42,084 bases of DNA, from NCBI GenBank assembly GCA_904419875.1, contig CAJFTG010000018.1:10762-52845 (forward strand), read 5' to 3'. Position numbers and translations under genes: made by a program. The notes under the pieces were generated by a model. That model did no database searches. It worked only from the letters and a program-made list of their open reading frames with translations, and had not been told where the DNA came from. Source of the DNA: Candidatus Avimonas caecicola (GTDB lineage Bacteria > Bacillota > Clostridia > Oscillospirales > Acutalibacteraceae). How positions within the stretch are numbered: position 1 is the stretch's first letter; every line of letters begins with the position of its first letter. Below, in pieces: positions 25,523 to 33,241 of this stretch.

Positions 25523-25566
25523 AAAAACCGCCCGGCGGCCCTTGCAGGGATCGCCGGGCGGTTTTT
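25523..25566. terminator. Bidirectional terminator between gpsA and the glp-side genes
   Basis: AAAAACCGCCCGGCG (25523-25537) pairs exactly with CGCCGGGCGGTTTTT (25552-25566). Both strands end the stem in a T tract, and the minus-strand gene stops 11 bases away. Confidence 0.92.
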
Positions 25567-25576
25567 GCCGCCGCGG

Positions 25577-25948
25577 TTATTTGATGCGGGAGAGGAACTG
25601 GCAGTAGGCGTACACGTTCTGGATTTTCTTCGCCTCCACGCCCTCCACATGGATGACCGGCTGGGTTTCGGACGGGGCGACGTAGAGCTTGAACACGATC
25701 GCGTCCTGATTGGGCCGCATGTTGCGGATCTGCTTGTGGATGTACTGCCGGTCCCCAATCCCGATGACGGGGAAGATGATGCTCTCCAGCGCCAGGTTGG
25801 AAAAGCACTGCAGCACGTCCTCCCCATGCATTTCCAGGATCGCCCTGGCTTCCTCAAAGGACAGGTTGGTGCATTTGAATTCCCCTTGGTTGACGACGGA
25901 ATTCATGGCGCTGTTGTCCAACAGCAGCAACGGGGTTTCGCTGAGCAT
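25577..25948 (-). CDS. Small conserved-looking protein, function unknown
   Basis: A 123-residue soluble protein, start ATG at 25948 with AGGAAAGGAG upstream. It begins MLSETPLLLLDNSAMNS and contains SFEEARAILEMHG and DAIVFKLYVAPSE. The order NSA, EEA and then D-A-VFKL loosely recalls the DUF1874/STIV B116-like family, but I would not assign it. The end of the protein (HVEGVEAKKIQNVYAYCQFL) resembles nothing I can name. It lies 203 bases after glpK and ends at a strong terminator. Confidence 0.6.
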   Translation of the reverse strand: MLSETPLLLLDNSAMNSVVNQGEFKCTNLSFEEARAILEMHGEDVLQCFSNLALESIIFPVIGIGDRQYIHKQIRNMRPNQDAIVFKLYVAPSETQPVIHVEGVEAKKIQNVYAYCQFLSRIK

Positions 25949-26151
25949 AGCGGACCGCTCCTTTCCTTGGCCAAAGGTGGATGGACGGAGGCGCGGCCTC
26001 GGGCTGCCGCTTCCCTCCCCGCGCGGGGGCCGGGCCGGGGAAGGGGGGGAAGGCGGCGCAAACGCCGCGCGGAGGATGCCTTTCCGGGGCTCGGCGCCCC
26101 CTTTTCTGCGGTTTCCTTCTATTTCCAGTGTACCACCGGAACGCCGGGCTG

Positions 26152-27723
26152 TCAATCGGTTTGCGCGGCCTCTGCGGCTTTCGCAGCGCTGACGGCCGGT
26201 TCCTGCCAGCCGCGGCAGCGTTCCACCCCGCGGTGCCAGCGGTGGAGGAGGGCGGTGCGCGCCTCCTTCTCCATGGCGGGGGCGAACCGCCGGTCCAGCG
26301 TCCACTGGCGGCGGATCTGGTCCGTGCTTTCCCATATGCCGCAGGTCAGCCCCGCCAGATAGGCCGCGCCCAGCGCCGTCGTCTCCCGGATGGAAGGGCG
26401 GATCACTTCCCGGTTCAGGATGTCCGCCTGGAACTGCATCAGGAAATTGTTGGCGCTGGCCCCGCCGTCCACCTTCAGCGTCCGGATAGGGATGCCGGTG
26501 TCGGCGGTGATCGCGTCCACCACGTCCCGGGACTGGAAAGCGATGGATTCCAGCGCCGCCCGCACCAGATGGTTTTTCCCCGCGCCGCGGGTCAGGCCGA
26601 AGACCGCGCCCCGCGCGTACATATCCCAATGGGGCGCGCCCAGGCCGGTGAAGGCGGGGACCACCACCACCCCGCCGTTATCCGGCACCTGGGCGGCGAA
26701 GTATTCGCTTTCCGCCGCGCTGGAAATCAGGCCCAGCTCGTCCCGCAGCCACTGAACGACCGCGCCGCCCACAAAGACGCTGCCCTCCATTACATATTCC
26801 GGTTTTCCCGGCCGGGAGCCGGCGGAAAGGGTGGTCAGCATCCCCTGCCGGCTGAGCCGGAACTCGTCCCCCATGTTCATCAGCAGGAAGCAGCCGGTGC
26901 CGTAGGTGTTTTTGACCTCCCCCTTTTCAAAACACGCCTGCCCGAACAGGGCGGCCTGCTGGTCTCCCACCGCCGAGGCGATCGGGATGTCCGCCCCCTC
27001 CAGCCGGGTGGTTCCGAAAATATGGCCGGAGGGCACCACCTCGGGCAGCATGCAGCGGGGGATGCCCAGTTCATATAGAATGTTGTCGTCCCAATCCATG
27101 GTGCGGATGTTGAACAGCATGGTGCGGGAGGCGTTGGTGTAGTCGGTGGCGTGCACCTTCCCGCCGGTCAGCCGCCAGATCAGCCAGGTGTCCACCGTGC
27201 CGAAGAGCAGCTCCCCGTTTCTGGCCCGGTCCCGCGCGCCGGGGATGTTGTCCAGCAGCCACTTGACCTTGGTGGCGGAAAAATACGCGTCGATCCGCAG
27301 CCCGGTGTTGTCCCGGACGTATTTTTCACAGCCGTCCGCGATCATGGACTCGCACTGCGGGGCGGTCCGCCGGCACTGCCACACGATCGCGTTGTAAATC
27401 GGGCGGCCGGTTTTCCGGTCCCAGACCACGGTGGTTTCCCGCTGGTTGGTAATGCCGATGGCGGCGATTTCGCAGGCCGAAACGCCGCTTTCCCGCAGCG
27501 CGCGGCTCATCACCTCGGTCTGGGAGCCGACAATTTCCTCGGCGTCGTGCTCCACATACCCGGCCTGGGGATAAAACTGCGTGAATTCCTTCTGGGCGAC
27601 GGCGGCGATCCGCAGCCCGCTCCTCCCGCCTCCGTCCCCGGTTTGGGTATCGAACAGAATGGCGCGGGAGCTGGTGGTGCCCTGGTCGAGCGCGAGCAGG
27701 TATCGCCTGGGAGAACGGTCCAT
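26152..27723 (-). CDS. glpK: Glycerol kinase
   Basis: Phosphorylates glycerol to glycerol 3-phosphate. The 523-residue FGGY-family kinase has [14 protein letters not shown] at 12-25, [12 protein letters not shown], the Asp-containing [13 protein letters not shown] region and [11 protein letters not shown]. The substrate site is followed by [19 protein letters not shown]. Unusually, the strand after ILFD carries an extra Gly-rich insert ([13 protein letters not shown]) before [11 protein letters not shown] at 27723 follows AAAGGAT. It lies 71 bases downstream of glpP, so its expression is probably controlled by that antiterminator. Confidence 0.97.
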   Translation of the reverse strand: MDRSPRRYLLALDQGTTSSRAILFDTQTGDGGGRSGLRIAAVAQKEFTQFYPQAGYVEHDAEEIVGSQTEVMSRALRESGVSACEIAAIGITNQRETTVVWDRKTGRPIYNAIVWQCRRTAPQCESMIADGCEKYVRDNTGLRIDAYFSATKVKWLLDNIPGARDRARNGELLFGTVDTWLIWRLTGGKVHATDYTNASRTMLFNIRTMDWDDNILYELGIPRCMLPEVVPSGHIFGTTRLEGADIPIASAVGDQQAALFGQACFEKGEVKNTYGTGCFLLMNMGDEFRLSRQGMLTTLSAGSRPGKPEYVMEGSVFVGGAVVQWLRDELGLISSAAESEYFAAQVPDNGGVVVVPAFTGLGAPHWDMYARGAVFGLTRGAGKNHLVRAALESIAFQSRDVVDAITADTGIPIRTLKVDGGASANNFLMQFQADILNREVIRPSIRETTALGAAYLAGLTCGIWESTDQIRRQWTLDRRFAPAMEKEARTALLHRWHRGVERCRGWQEPAVSAAKAAEAAQTD

Positions 27724-27794
27724 GAAAACCCATCCTTTCCGCGGCCGAAGGCCGGTTGATTATACGGGGCGCGGTTTCTGCCGGGACGGCGCCC

Positions 27795-28361
27795 TTACAG
27801 GAACCAGATATCCGGGTTGGTGGAGGAGATGGCGGCGGCGCCCGCGTCCAGGGCGGCCAGAATGTCCTCCTTGTCGCCGATCAGCCCGCCGGCGATCAGC
27901 GGGATGCGGGTGAAGGCGGCGATCCGCCGCAGGATCTTCGGCATCACGCCGGGGAGGATCTCGATCACGTCGGGGCGGGTGTGTTCCAGCTGGCGGCGGA
28001 GGTTTTCCAGCGCCATGGAGTCGATCACGAAAAAGCGCTGCACGGCGCAGAGTCCCAGCTCCCGCGCCCGGCGGATCACCGGCGGTTTGGTGGAAATGAT
28101 CCCCTGCGCCCTCGTCGCCCGCCGGATATAGTCGGCCGCCACGTCCCGCGCCGCCAGCCCGTCGATCAGGTCGGCATGGACAAAGGCGGTTTTCCCCGCC
28201 TGCGCAACCCGGTCGGTCAGCCCGGGAACGGTGCAGATGTCACCGTACAGCAGGAAAACCGCCGCGCAGTCGGAGCGCAGCGCGCGCTCCAGCCCTTCGT
28301 CGTTTTTGGCGGCGGCGATCAGGGGGTTGCCGTCCAGGCAGGCGGAAAAGGAAAGCGGCAT
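27795..28361 (-). CDS. glpP: Glycerol uptake operon antiterminator GlpP
   Basis: RNA-binding antiterminator that, with glycerol 3-phosphate bound, lets polymerase through a leader terminator of glp genes. The 188-residue barrel protein has FLLYGDICTVPGL, VHADLIDGL, GIISTKPPVIRRARELG and EILPGVMPKILRR, then AGGLIGDKEDILAALDAGA as the phosphate-binding end. ATG at 28361 follows AGGAGGT. The 71-base gap to glpK holds only a short GGCC-TTC-GGCC hairpin without a T tract, so a classical GlpP target leader is not visible here. A 13-bp dyad sits in its own promoter region (28385-28397). Confidence 0.92.
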   Translation of the reverse strand: MPLSFSACLDGNPLIAAAKNDEGLERALRSDCAAVFLLYGDICTVPGLTDRVAQAGKTAFVHADLIDGLAARDVAADYIRRATRAQGIISTKPPVIRRARELGLCAVQRFFVIDSMALENLRRQLEHTRPDVIEILPGVMPKILRRIAAFTRIPLIAGGLIGDKEDILAALDAGAAAISSTNPDIWFL

Positions 28362-28384
28362 AGAAGATACCTCCTATACGTAAA

Positions 28385-28397
28385 AAACATGATGTTT
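28385..28397 (-). promoter_or_regulatory. Possible operator in front of glpP
   Basis: AAACAT and ATGTTT flank a single G. It overlaps the start of a TATAAA-like -10 (28400-28395 on the minus strand). No good -35 box was found. Confidence 0.3.
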
Positions 28398-28471
28398 ATA
28401 CTATTTGTTATATAATTTCCGTGCATTCCGTGCATTCCCGATCCTTTTTCTTAACCATAGCATAAATCTTT

Positions 28472-28504
28472 TCCCGGTGCAATCCCGGTGCAATCCTGGT
28501 GCAA
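28472..28504 (+). repeat. 11-bp triplicate
   Basis: TCCCGGTGCAA twice and TCCTGGTGCAA once, head to tail. Confidence 0.9.
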
Positions 28505-28590
28505 CAGGAAGAGGAGGGCCATTTGCACAAAACGGGAAAAGAGGGCGGGAGGCCCCCTCCCCGCATTCCCGGACGCACTCCGCCTTTGTC

Positions 28591-28653
28591 TCTCTCTGTT
28601 CTCTCTGCTCTCTCTGCTTTCTCTGCTCTCTCTGTTCCGCCTGTTTCCCCCTT
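28591..28653 (+). repeat. 9-bp pyrimidine tandem array
   Basis: Seven 9-mers: TCTCTCTGT, TCTCTCTGC twice, TTTCTCTGC, TCTCTCTGT, TCCGCCTGT, TTCCCCCTT. Confidence 0.9.
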
Positions 28654-28751
28654 ATTCCATTCCTGTTTTTTCCCTGTGCCTCTTTGCTCCATCCCCACTC
28701 TTCCTTTGCTCATGGCCGTCTCCGTCCTTTCACCTTCCCCATCTTTTTACA

Positions 28752-28801
28752 CTTTCCCGCGTCCTCCCGCGTCCTCCCACGCCCTCTCACACCCTCTCAT
28801 G
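28752..28801 (+). repeat. 10-bp pyrimidine tandem array
   Basis: Five 10-mers: ACTTTCCCGC-like, TCCTCCCGCG, TCCTCCCACG, CCCTCTCACA, CCCTCTCATG. Confidence 0.85.
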
Positions 28802-28928
28802 TCCCCGCGTCTTCTCCATGCCCCTTCTTCCCCCGTCCCTCCTGCGTCTTCCCTGCCTATGTTTTTTCGATGCCATTTCCAACGCCTTTTTCCACGAAAT
28901 CTTCATAGGAATCTTCATAAAAAAACAG

Positions 28929-28957
28929 TTGTCCCCGGCCGGGGAATCCGATATAAT
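28929..28957 (+). promoter_or_regulatory. Promoter of the dnaD-dnaC operon
   Basis: TTGTCC (28929-28934), 17-base spacer, TATAAT (28952-28957). Confidence 0.85.
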
Positions 28958-29027
28958 AATAAAGTTACAAAAGCTGCAAAGACCCGTCGAATCCTCGGCG
29001 GCGGGGCCGTAAGGACAGAAAGGCGCG

Positions 29028-30035
29028 ATGAAGTTGTCCGCGATGGAATACCAGTGGAACCCCGCCGTGCTGGGGGAGGTTTTTGCCGTCCCCGCCGCCG
29101 TGGTGGACGATCATATCAAATTGGCCGGCTCCGTCCAGCTCAAGGTGCTGCTGTGGCTGCTGCGGGAGGGAAAGGGCACGTTTGACCCGGAACGCTGCTC
29201 CACCGCGGTCGGGGTTCCCGCCGCCGACTGCGGCGACGCGATGCAGTATTGGTTTGCCGCCGGGCTGCTGCTGCCGGCGGGGATGGAGGCCCCGGCGCCG
29301 GAAGCGGCCCGCCCGTCCTCCGGCAAGGCCGGAGGGAAGGAGCCCTCTGCGCCCCCGCGGCTGCCGGCGGCCCGTCCGCGGCCGGTCAAGCCCTCGATGA
29401 AGGAGGTTGTCGCCCGGCAGAAAGAGAGCGGGGAGTTTGCCTATCTGCTGGAGACCGCGTCCGCCCGGCTGGGCCGGCCGGTTTCGCAGGGGGATATGGA
29501 AACCCTGCTGTATCTGTACGACACCGCCGGCCTGCCGGTCGAGGTCATCCTCATGGTGATCGAGTACGCCGTGGCCGAGGGGAAGTACCATATGCGCTAC
29601 ATCGAAAAGGTGGCGCTCGACTGGGCCGACCGGGAGATCAACACCATCTCCGCTGCGGAACAGCATCTCTGTGCGCTGGAGCGCCGCAAGCAGGCGTGGA
29701 ATACGGTCAGCACCCTGCTGGGGGTTGCCCAGTCCCCTACCGTCGCCCAGTCGGACGCGGCCGAGCGCTGGGTATACGACTGGCGGGTGGACGAGGGACT
29801 CCTCCGCCTCGCGTACGACAAATGCCGGGAGGCGACGGGCCGGTTCAACAGCTCCTATATGGACAAGATCCTGGAGCGCTGGCGGATGGACGGGGTGGAT
29901 ACGGTGGAGAAGGCCCTGGCGGAAAAGCCGGAGGCCAAAAAGGGAAAAAAGGCCGCCAGGGAACCCTCCTTTGACCTTGAAGCCTACGAATCGATGGTTT
30001 CGGAATTTACTCCTGTTTATAAAAAAGGAGAATAA
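29028..30035 (+). CDS. DnaD-like replication protein
   Basis: Primosomal protein of the DnaD/DnaB-helper type that would help load the replicative helicase. The 335-residue protein has an N-terminal winged-helix-like part (LKVLLWLLREGKGTFDPE) and a Pro/Ala-rich linker at about 90-125. The C-terminal half has the DnaD-like DNA-binding pattern (SQGDMETLLYLYDTAGLPVE, then RRKQAWNTVSTLLG and RFNSSYMDKILERWR). ATG at 29028 has GAAAGG upstream. It sits 55 bases before the DnaC-like gene, its usual partner. Confidence 0.9.
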   Translation: MKLSAMEYQWNPAVLGEVFAVPAAVVDDHIKLAGSVQLKVLLWLLREGKGTFDPERCSTAVGVPAADCGDAMQYWFAAGLLLPAGMEAPAPEAARPSSGKAGGKEPSAPPRLPAARPRPVKPSMKEVVARQKESGEFAYLLETASARLGRPVSQGDMETLLYLYDTAGLPVEVILMVIEYAVAEGKYHMRYIEKVALDWADREINTISAAEQHLCALERRKQAWNTVSTLLGVAQSPTVAQSDAAERWVYDWRVDEGLLRLAYDKCREATGRFNSSYMDKILERWRMDGVDTVEKALAEKPEAKKGKKAAREPSFDLEAYESMVSEFTPVYKKGE

Positions 30036-30090
30036 TACGCACCGGATATTTTGACCTGCCGGATGGCGGGCCGGAAAGGGGAGGACAGCG

Positions 30091-31077
30091 ATGGGATACA
30101 GCCGGGAGGTATACGACGCGGCCACGGCTGTCCTGGAAAAGCGCCGTGCCGAGGCTCGTGCCCGCGCTGCGGCCCTGCATGAGCAGGTGGCGGCGAGGCA
30201 TCCCCGCGTCCCGGAGATCGAACGGGAGATGGCGCAGTCGGCCATCCAGGTGGCGCGGGCGGTGCTGGACGGCCGGGATGTGGACGCGGCGGTGGAGCGG
30301 ATCAAGGACCGGAACCTTGCCCTGCAGGCCGAGCTGGCCGCCATCCTTGCGCAGGAAGGGGCAGGGCAGACCGATTTCGAGCCGCGCTACCACTGCCCCC
30401 GCTGCGAGGACACCGGCTATGCAAACGGGCATGTCTGCGACTGCTTCCGCGCCCTTCTGCGGGAGGAGGCGTATCGCCGCCTGAGCTATGCCGGCCCGAT
30501 GCAGGAGGCGGATTTCGACAGCCTGCGGCTGGAATATTACCCGGATACGCCGGATTCCCGCACCGGGGTGGTTCCGCGCACGCGGATGAAGGAAATTCTC
30601 ACCTACTGCCGCTGCTACGCCGAGGATTTCGACGCCCGCTCCCCCAGCCTGCTGCTGCGGGGGCCGACCGGAACGGGGAAAACGCATGTCTCCCTGGCCG
30701 TCGCCCGCAAGGCGGTGGAGCGGGGCTTCGGCGTGGTTTACGGCCCGGTGCAGATGCTTCTGCACCGGCTGGAAAAGGAGCATTTCGGCCGCGCCGAGGG
30801 GAACAGCGAGGAAATGATGACCGGCTGCGACCTGCTGATCTTGGACGACCTCGGCTCCGAGTTTTCGAGCCCGTTTTACACCTCCTGCCTGTATAATCTG
30901 ATCAACAGCCGGATGCTGGAGGCGCGCCCCACCATCATCAGCACCAATCTGGGACAGAGCGAGCTGATGGAGCGGTACGGGGAGCAGATTACCTCCCGCA
31001 TCATCGGCACCTTTGTGCCGCTGGCCTTTCTGGGGAAGGATATCCGCCAGATCAAGCTGCAGCAGCGGATCCGCTGA
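30091..31077 (+). CDS. DnaC/DnaI-like helicase loader ATPase
   Basis: AAA+ ATPase that probably loads the replicative helicase with the DnaD-like protein. The 328-residue protein has a coiled N-terminal part (about 1-90) and four cysteines that may hold zinc (C102, C105, C116, C118: CPRCEDTGYANGHVCDC). The ATPase core has Walker A GPTGTGKTH (191-199) and Walker B LLILDDLG (248-255). A sensor-like STNLGQSELMERYG follows. The zinc knuckle plus AAA+ layout is that of DnaI and of clostridial DnaC. No transposase is beside it, so it is not an IstB. Confidence 0.92.
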   Translation: MGYSREVYDAATAVLEKRRAEARARAAALHEQVAARHPRVPEIEREMAQSAIQVARAVLDGRDVDAAVERIKDRNLALQAELAAILAQEGAGQTDFEPRYHCPRCEDTGYANGHVCDCFRALLREEAYRRLSYAGPMQEADFDSLRLEYYPDTPDSRTGVVPRTRMKEILTYCRCYAEDFDARSPSLLLRGPTGTGKTHVSLAVARKAVERGFGVVYGPVQMLLHRLEKEHFGRAEGNSEEMMTGCDLLILDDLGSEFSSPFYTSCLYNLINSRMLEARPTIISTNLGQSELMERYGEQITSRIIGTFVPLAFLGKDIRQIKLQQRIR

Positions 31078-31103
31078 AAAGGCGGCGGGAAGTCTTTCAT
31101 TCC

Positions 31104-31120
31104 TGTAACCGCCGGTTACA
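31104..31120. promoter_or_regulatory. 17-bp perfect dyad, possible operator
   Basis: TGTAACCG, one C, CGGTTACA. It lies 15 bases before the -35 box. Confidence 0.5.
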
Positions 31121-31135
31121 ATTGCGTTGCGTTTC

Positions 31136-31164
31136 TTGACTTTATTTGCCAATTTCAGTACAAT
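31136..31164 (+). promoter_or_regulatory. Promoter of the kinase-like gene
   Basis: TTGACT (31136-31141), 17-base spacer, TACAAT (31159-31164). The untranslated leader is unusually long (over 200 bases). Confidence 0.85.
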
Positions 31165-31392
31165 TCCTTCAGACTGCCTTCCCAATCGGGCGGTCATCCC
31201 GCGGCGGAAGCCGGCGGGGAAAGCCGCTTCGGACCGCCCGGCCCGGGGCGGCGGGCTGGGACGACGGCAGAGGGGCGGCGCCCGGCGCCGCCGCCGTTTG
31301 ACATATACGCGGGAAAATCCTTTTCGGGAGACGTTCCCTGAAAATTCCCTCGTCCGGCGCTTCGGATGGGTCGAAAGGAAATGAGTACGTTC

Positions 31393-33144
31393 ATGTCGAA
31401 TCAAGACAATCTCTGTATGGGCTGCATGAATCCGCTGCCCGAGGGCCGCGCGGAATGCGGCATCTGCGGTTATCCGGCCAACGGCGAAAATCCGCCGGCT
31501 TATCTGCCGGTGCGCACCGTGCTGTCCGACCGGTATCTGGTGGGCCGGCTGCTGGATGCCGGCGGGGATATGGCGGTCTACCTCGGCTTTGACCAGGTGC
31601 TCAAAGCGCCGATTTACATCCGCGAGTTTTTCCCCGACACCCTGTGCGAACGGGCGAACGACGGTTCCGTGTCGGTCATCGCGGGCTGTGACGGCGCTTA
31701 CCGCGAGTATTGCGAGAAGTTCCGCAGCCATGCCCGGACCCTGGCCCGGCTGCGTGAGCTGTCCGCTATCGTTTCGGTATACGATATCTTCGAGCAGAAC
31801 AACACGGCCTACACGGTTTCCGAATACTGCGAGGGAAACACGCTGGAGGCCCGGCTGAAGGTGGCCGGCGGCCGAATGCGCTGGGAGGAAGTCCGCCCGC
31901 TGTTCATGCCGCTGCTCACCGCCCTGACCTCCCTGCATTCGGCGGGGCTCTGCCATCTGGGCATCTCGCCGGAAAACCTGATTGTCAGCAACGACGGGAA
32001 GCTGCGCCTCAAGGGCTTCCGCCTGCCGGAGGCCCGCCGGGTGAGCACCGAGGTGCGCCCGCAGCTGATTCCGGGCTATTCGGCTCCCGAACAGTACGCT
32101 TTCGGAGAGGAGCCGGGGCCCGCCGCCGATGTGTACGGCGCCGCCGCCGTGATTTTCCGGGCCCTGACCGGGAATCCGCCGCCGGAGGGGTCCCGGAGGG
32201 CGGCGGATTCCAACGACCTGTTCGTCCCCAACGACGTGGCCCAGACCCTGCCGGATTATGTCGCCGCCGCCCTGTTCAACGCGCTGCAGGTGGATCCGGA
32301 GAAACGGACGCAGAGCGTGCGGCAGTTCCGGGATCAGCTGTCCACCGCGCCGGCCGTCTCCGCCATGCGGGAGGACGAGCAGACCCAGGTGTGGAAGGCG
32401 GCGCCTCCTGCCGAACCCGAAGAGGAGCCGGAGGAGGAGCCTTCCCAGCCGAAGGACAACCGGATGAAGTACGCGCTGCTGATCGTGCTGGCGGTGTTTA
32501 TCATCCTGCTCCTTATTGCGGGCGCGGTGCTGCTCCTGCTTTTCCCGGATCTGTTCAGCGGAAAGAGCGATGAGTCCTCGGCAGATTCGCAGGTCACCTA
32601 TTACAGCGACACCACGGCGGACGCCGCCTCCACCACTTCGCCTCTGGTTGCCGGGGATGAATACCCGGTGCCGGCTTTGGTCGGCAAAAACTATTACGAT
32701 ATTTTGGACGACGAGCTCACCGGCGGCATGAAGCTGGTGCTGGACGGCCTGCTGTTCAGCGACCGCCCGGTGGGTGAAATCCTGGACCAGTCGCCCTCGG
32801 TGGAAAACACCGCGGCGGGCGGAAGCGAAATCCATGTGGTAATCAGCGCCGGGCCGGAAACCAAGACGGTGCCCGATGTTACGGGCTGGGATTACCGGCA
32901 CGCGCAGCTGTACCTGGAGGCGCTCGGCTTCAAGGTAAACGTCATGCGGGTGGTGTCGGAGGAATACGATTATGACCTGGTGGAAAGCGTCAGCGACGCC
33001 GGCCGGGAACTGCTGCCCGGCAGCACGGTGACGCTGCGCGTCAGCGATACGAAAAAGACCACCACCACCACGACCACCACAACAACCCGCGCGCCGACCA
33101 CCACCACGACGGAAAGAAACTGGTTTGGGGAGTGGTTCGGCTGA
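31393..33144 (+). CDS. Zinc-ribbon / degenerate Ser-Thr kinase / PASTA membrane protein
   Basis: A 583-residue kinase homologue (counted from ATG 31393). It has a zinc ribbon (C8, C11, C22, C25), a protein-kinase-like domain at about 42-315, an acidic stretch and a membrane span at about 360-384. Two PASTA-like repeats follow (about 424-487, 491-552), then a Thr-only run of 10 and a short tail. Key kinase residues are missing: the VAIK lysine is Arg77 (IYIREFF), HRD is H188-L-G190 (CHLGISPENL) and DFG is K207-G-F209. Asn195 and APE are kept. It is best read as a pseudokinase that binds cell-wall fragments outside and signals inside by contact. In-frame ATGs at 31366 and 31381 are alternatives; ribosome-binding-site spacing is imperfect for each. 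Confidence 0.85.
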   Translation: MSNQDNLCMGCMNPLPEGRAECGICGYPANGENPPAYLPVRTVLSDRYLVGRLLDAGGDMAVYLGFDQVLKAPIYIREFFPDTLCERANDGSVSVIAGCDGAYREYCEKFRSHARTLARLRELSAIVSVYDIFEQNNTAYTVSEYCEGNTLEARLKVAGGRMRWEEVRPLFMPLLTALTSLHSAGLCHLGISPENLIVSNDGKLRLKGFRLPEARRVSTEVRPQLIPGYSAPEQYAFGEEPGPAADVYGAAAVIFRALTGNPPPEGSRRAADSNDLFVPNDVAQTLPDYVAAALFNALQVDPEKRTQSVRQFRDQLSTAPAVSAMREDEQTQVWKAAPPAEPEEEPEEEPSQPKDNRMKYALLIVLAVFIILLLIAGAVLLLLFPDLFSGKSDESSADSQVTYYSDTTADAASTTSPLVAGDEYPVPALVGKNYYDILDDELTGGMKLVLDGLLFSDRPVGEILDQSPSVENTAAGGSEIHVVISAGPETKTVPDVTGWDYRHAQLYLEALGFKVNVMRVVSEEYDYDLVESVSDAGRELLPGSTVTLRVSDTKKTTTTTTTTTTRAPTTTTTERNWFGEWFG

Positions 33145-33155
33145 TGCCGAAAGCC

Positions 33156-33186
33156 GCAGGATGCCCGCCGGGCATCCTGCCCTTTT
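33156..33186 (+). terminator. Intrinsic terminator after the kinase-like gene
   Basis: GCAGGATGCCC (33156-33166) pairs with GGGCATCCTGC (33170-33180) around GCC, then CCTTTT. Confidence 0.9.
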
Positions 33187-33241
33187 GTACGGAAAATACG
33201 GATACAGGACGGGGCCGTCCCCCGAAAAAGGAGGCAGAATG

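Larger units (their letters stand above)
25202..25576. other. 375-base spacer with an A/T-rich island
   Basis: Between about 25235 and 25525 the sequence is clearly richer in A and T than anything else here. It contains two hairpins (25296-25331 and 25523-25566) and a short direct repeat TTTGACGC TTTTTGACGC (25363-25380). A frame of about 55 codons starting at the TTG at 25364 stays open but has no ribosome-binding site. No gene is called. Confidence 0.5.
28362..29027. other. 666-base divergent spacer, glpP to dnaD
   Basis: No gene. From the glpP side it holds a dyad (28385-28397), two TCCGTGCAT 9-mers (28418-28435) and an 11-bp triplicate (28472-28504). Then come a 9-bp pyrimidine array (28591-28653), a 10-bp pyrimidine array (28752-28801) and the dnaD promoter. 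Between about 28560 and 28870 the plus strand is nearly all C and T. Translations of this stretch are Leu/Ser/Pro-rich repeats and are not proteins. Confidence 0.7.
31078..31392. other. Leader and operator region of the kinase-like gene
   Basis: A 17-bp perfect dyad (31104-31120), a promoter (31136-31164) and a leader of more than 200 bases rich in GGCGGC/CCGCC repeats. No gene. Confidence 0.6.

Noticed and set aside
25364-25530. 55-codon frame in the A/T-rich island
   Set aside because: Starts at TTG without a ribosome-binding site and has no stop before it runs through the terminator hairpin.
28961-29027. Possible riboswitch (GCAAAG and GGACAG elements) in the dnaD leader
   Set aside because: The c-di-GMP aptamer stems do not form and dnaD is not a typical target.
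28500-29185. Leu/Ser/Pro-rich frames through the pyrimidine arrays
   Set aside because: The period of the DNA repeat alone explains the open frames; all three plus frames stay open.
30091-31077. IstB-type transposition helper
   Set aside because: The zinc knuckle and the DnaD-like partner fit a helicase loader, and no transposase or terminal repeats are present.
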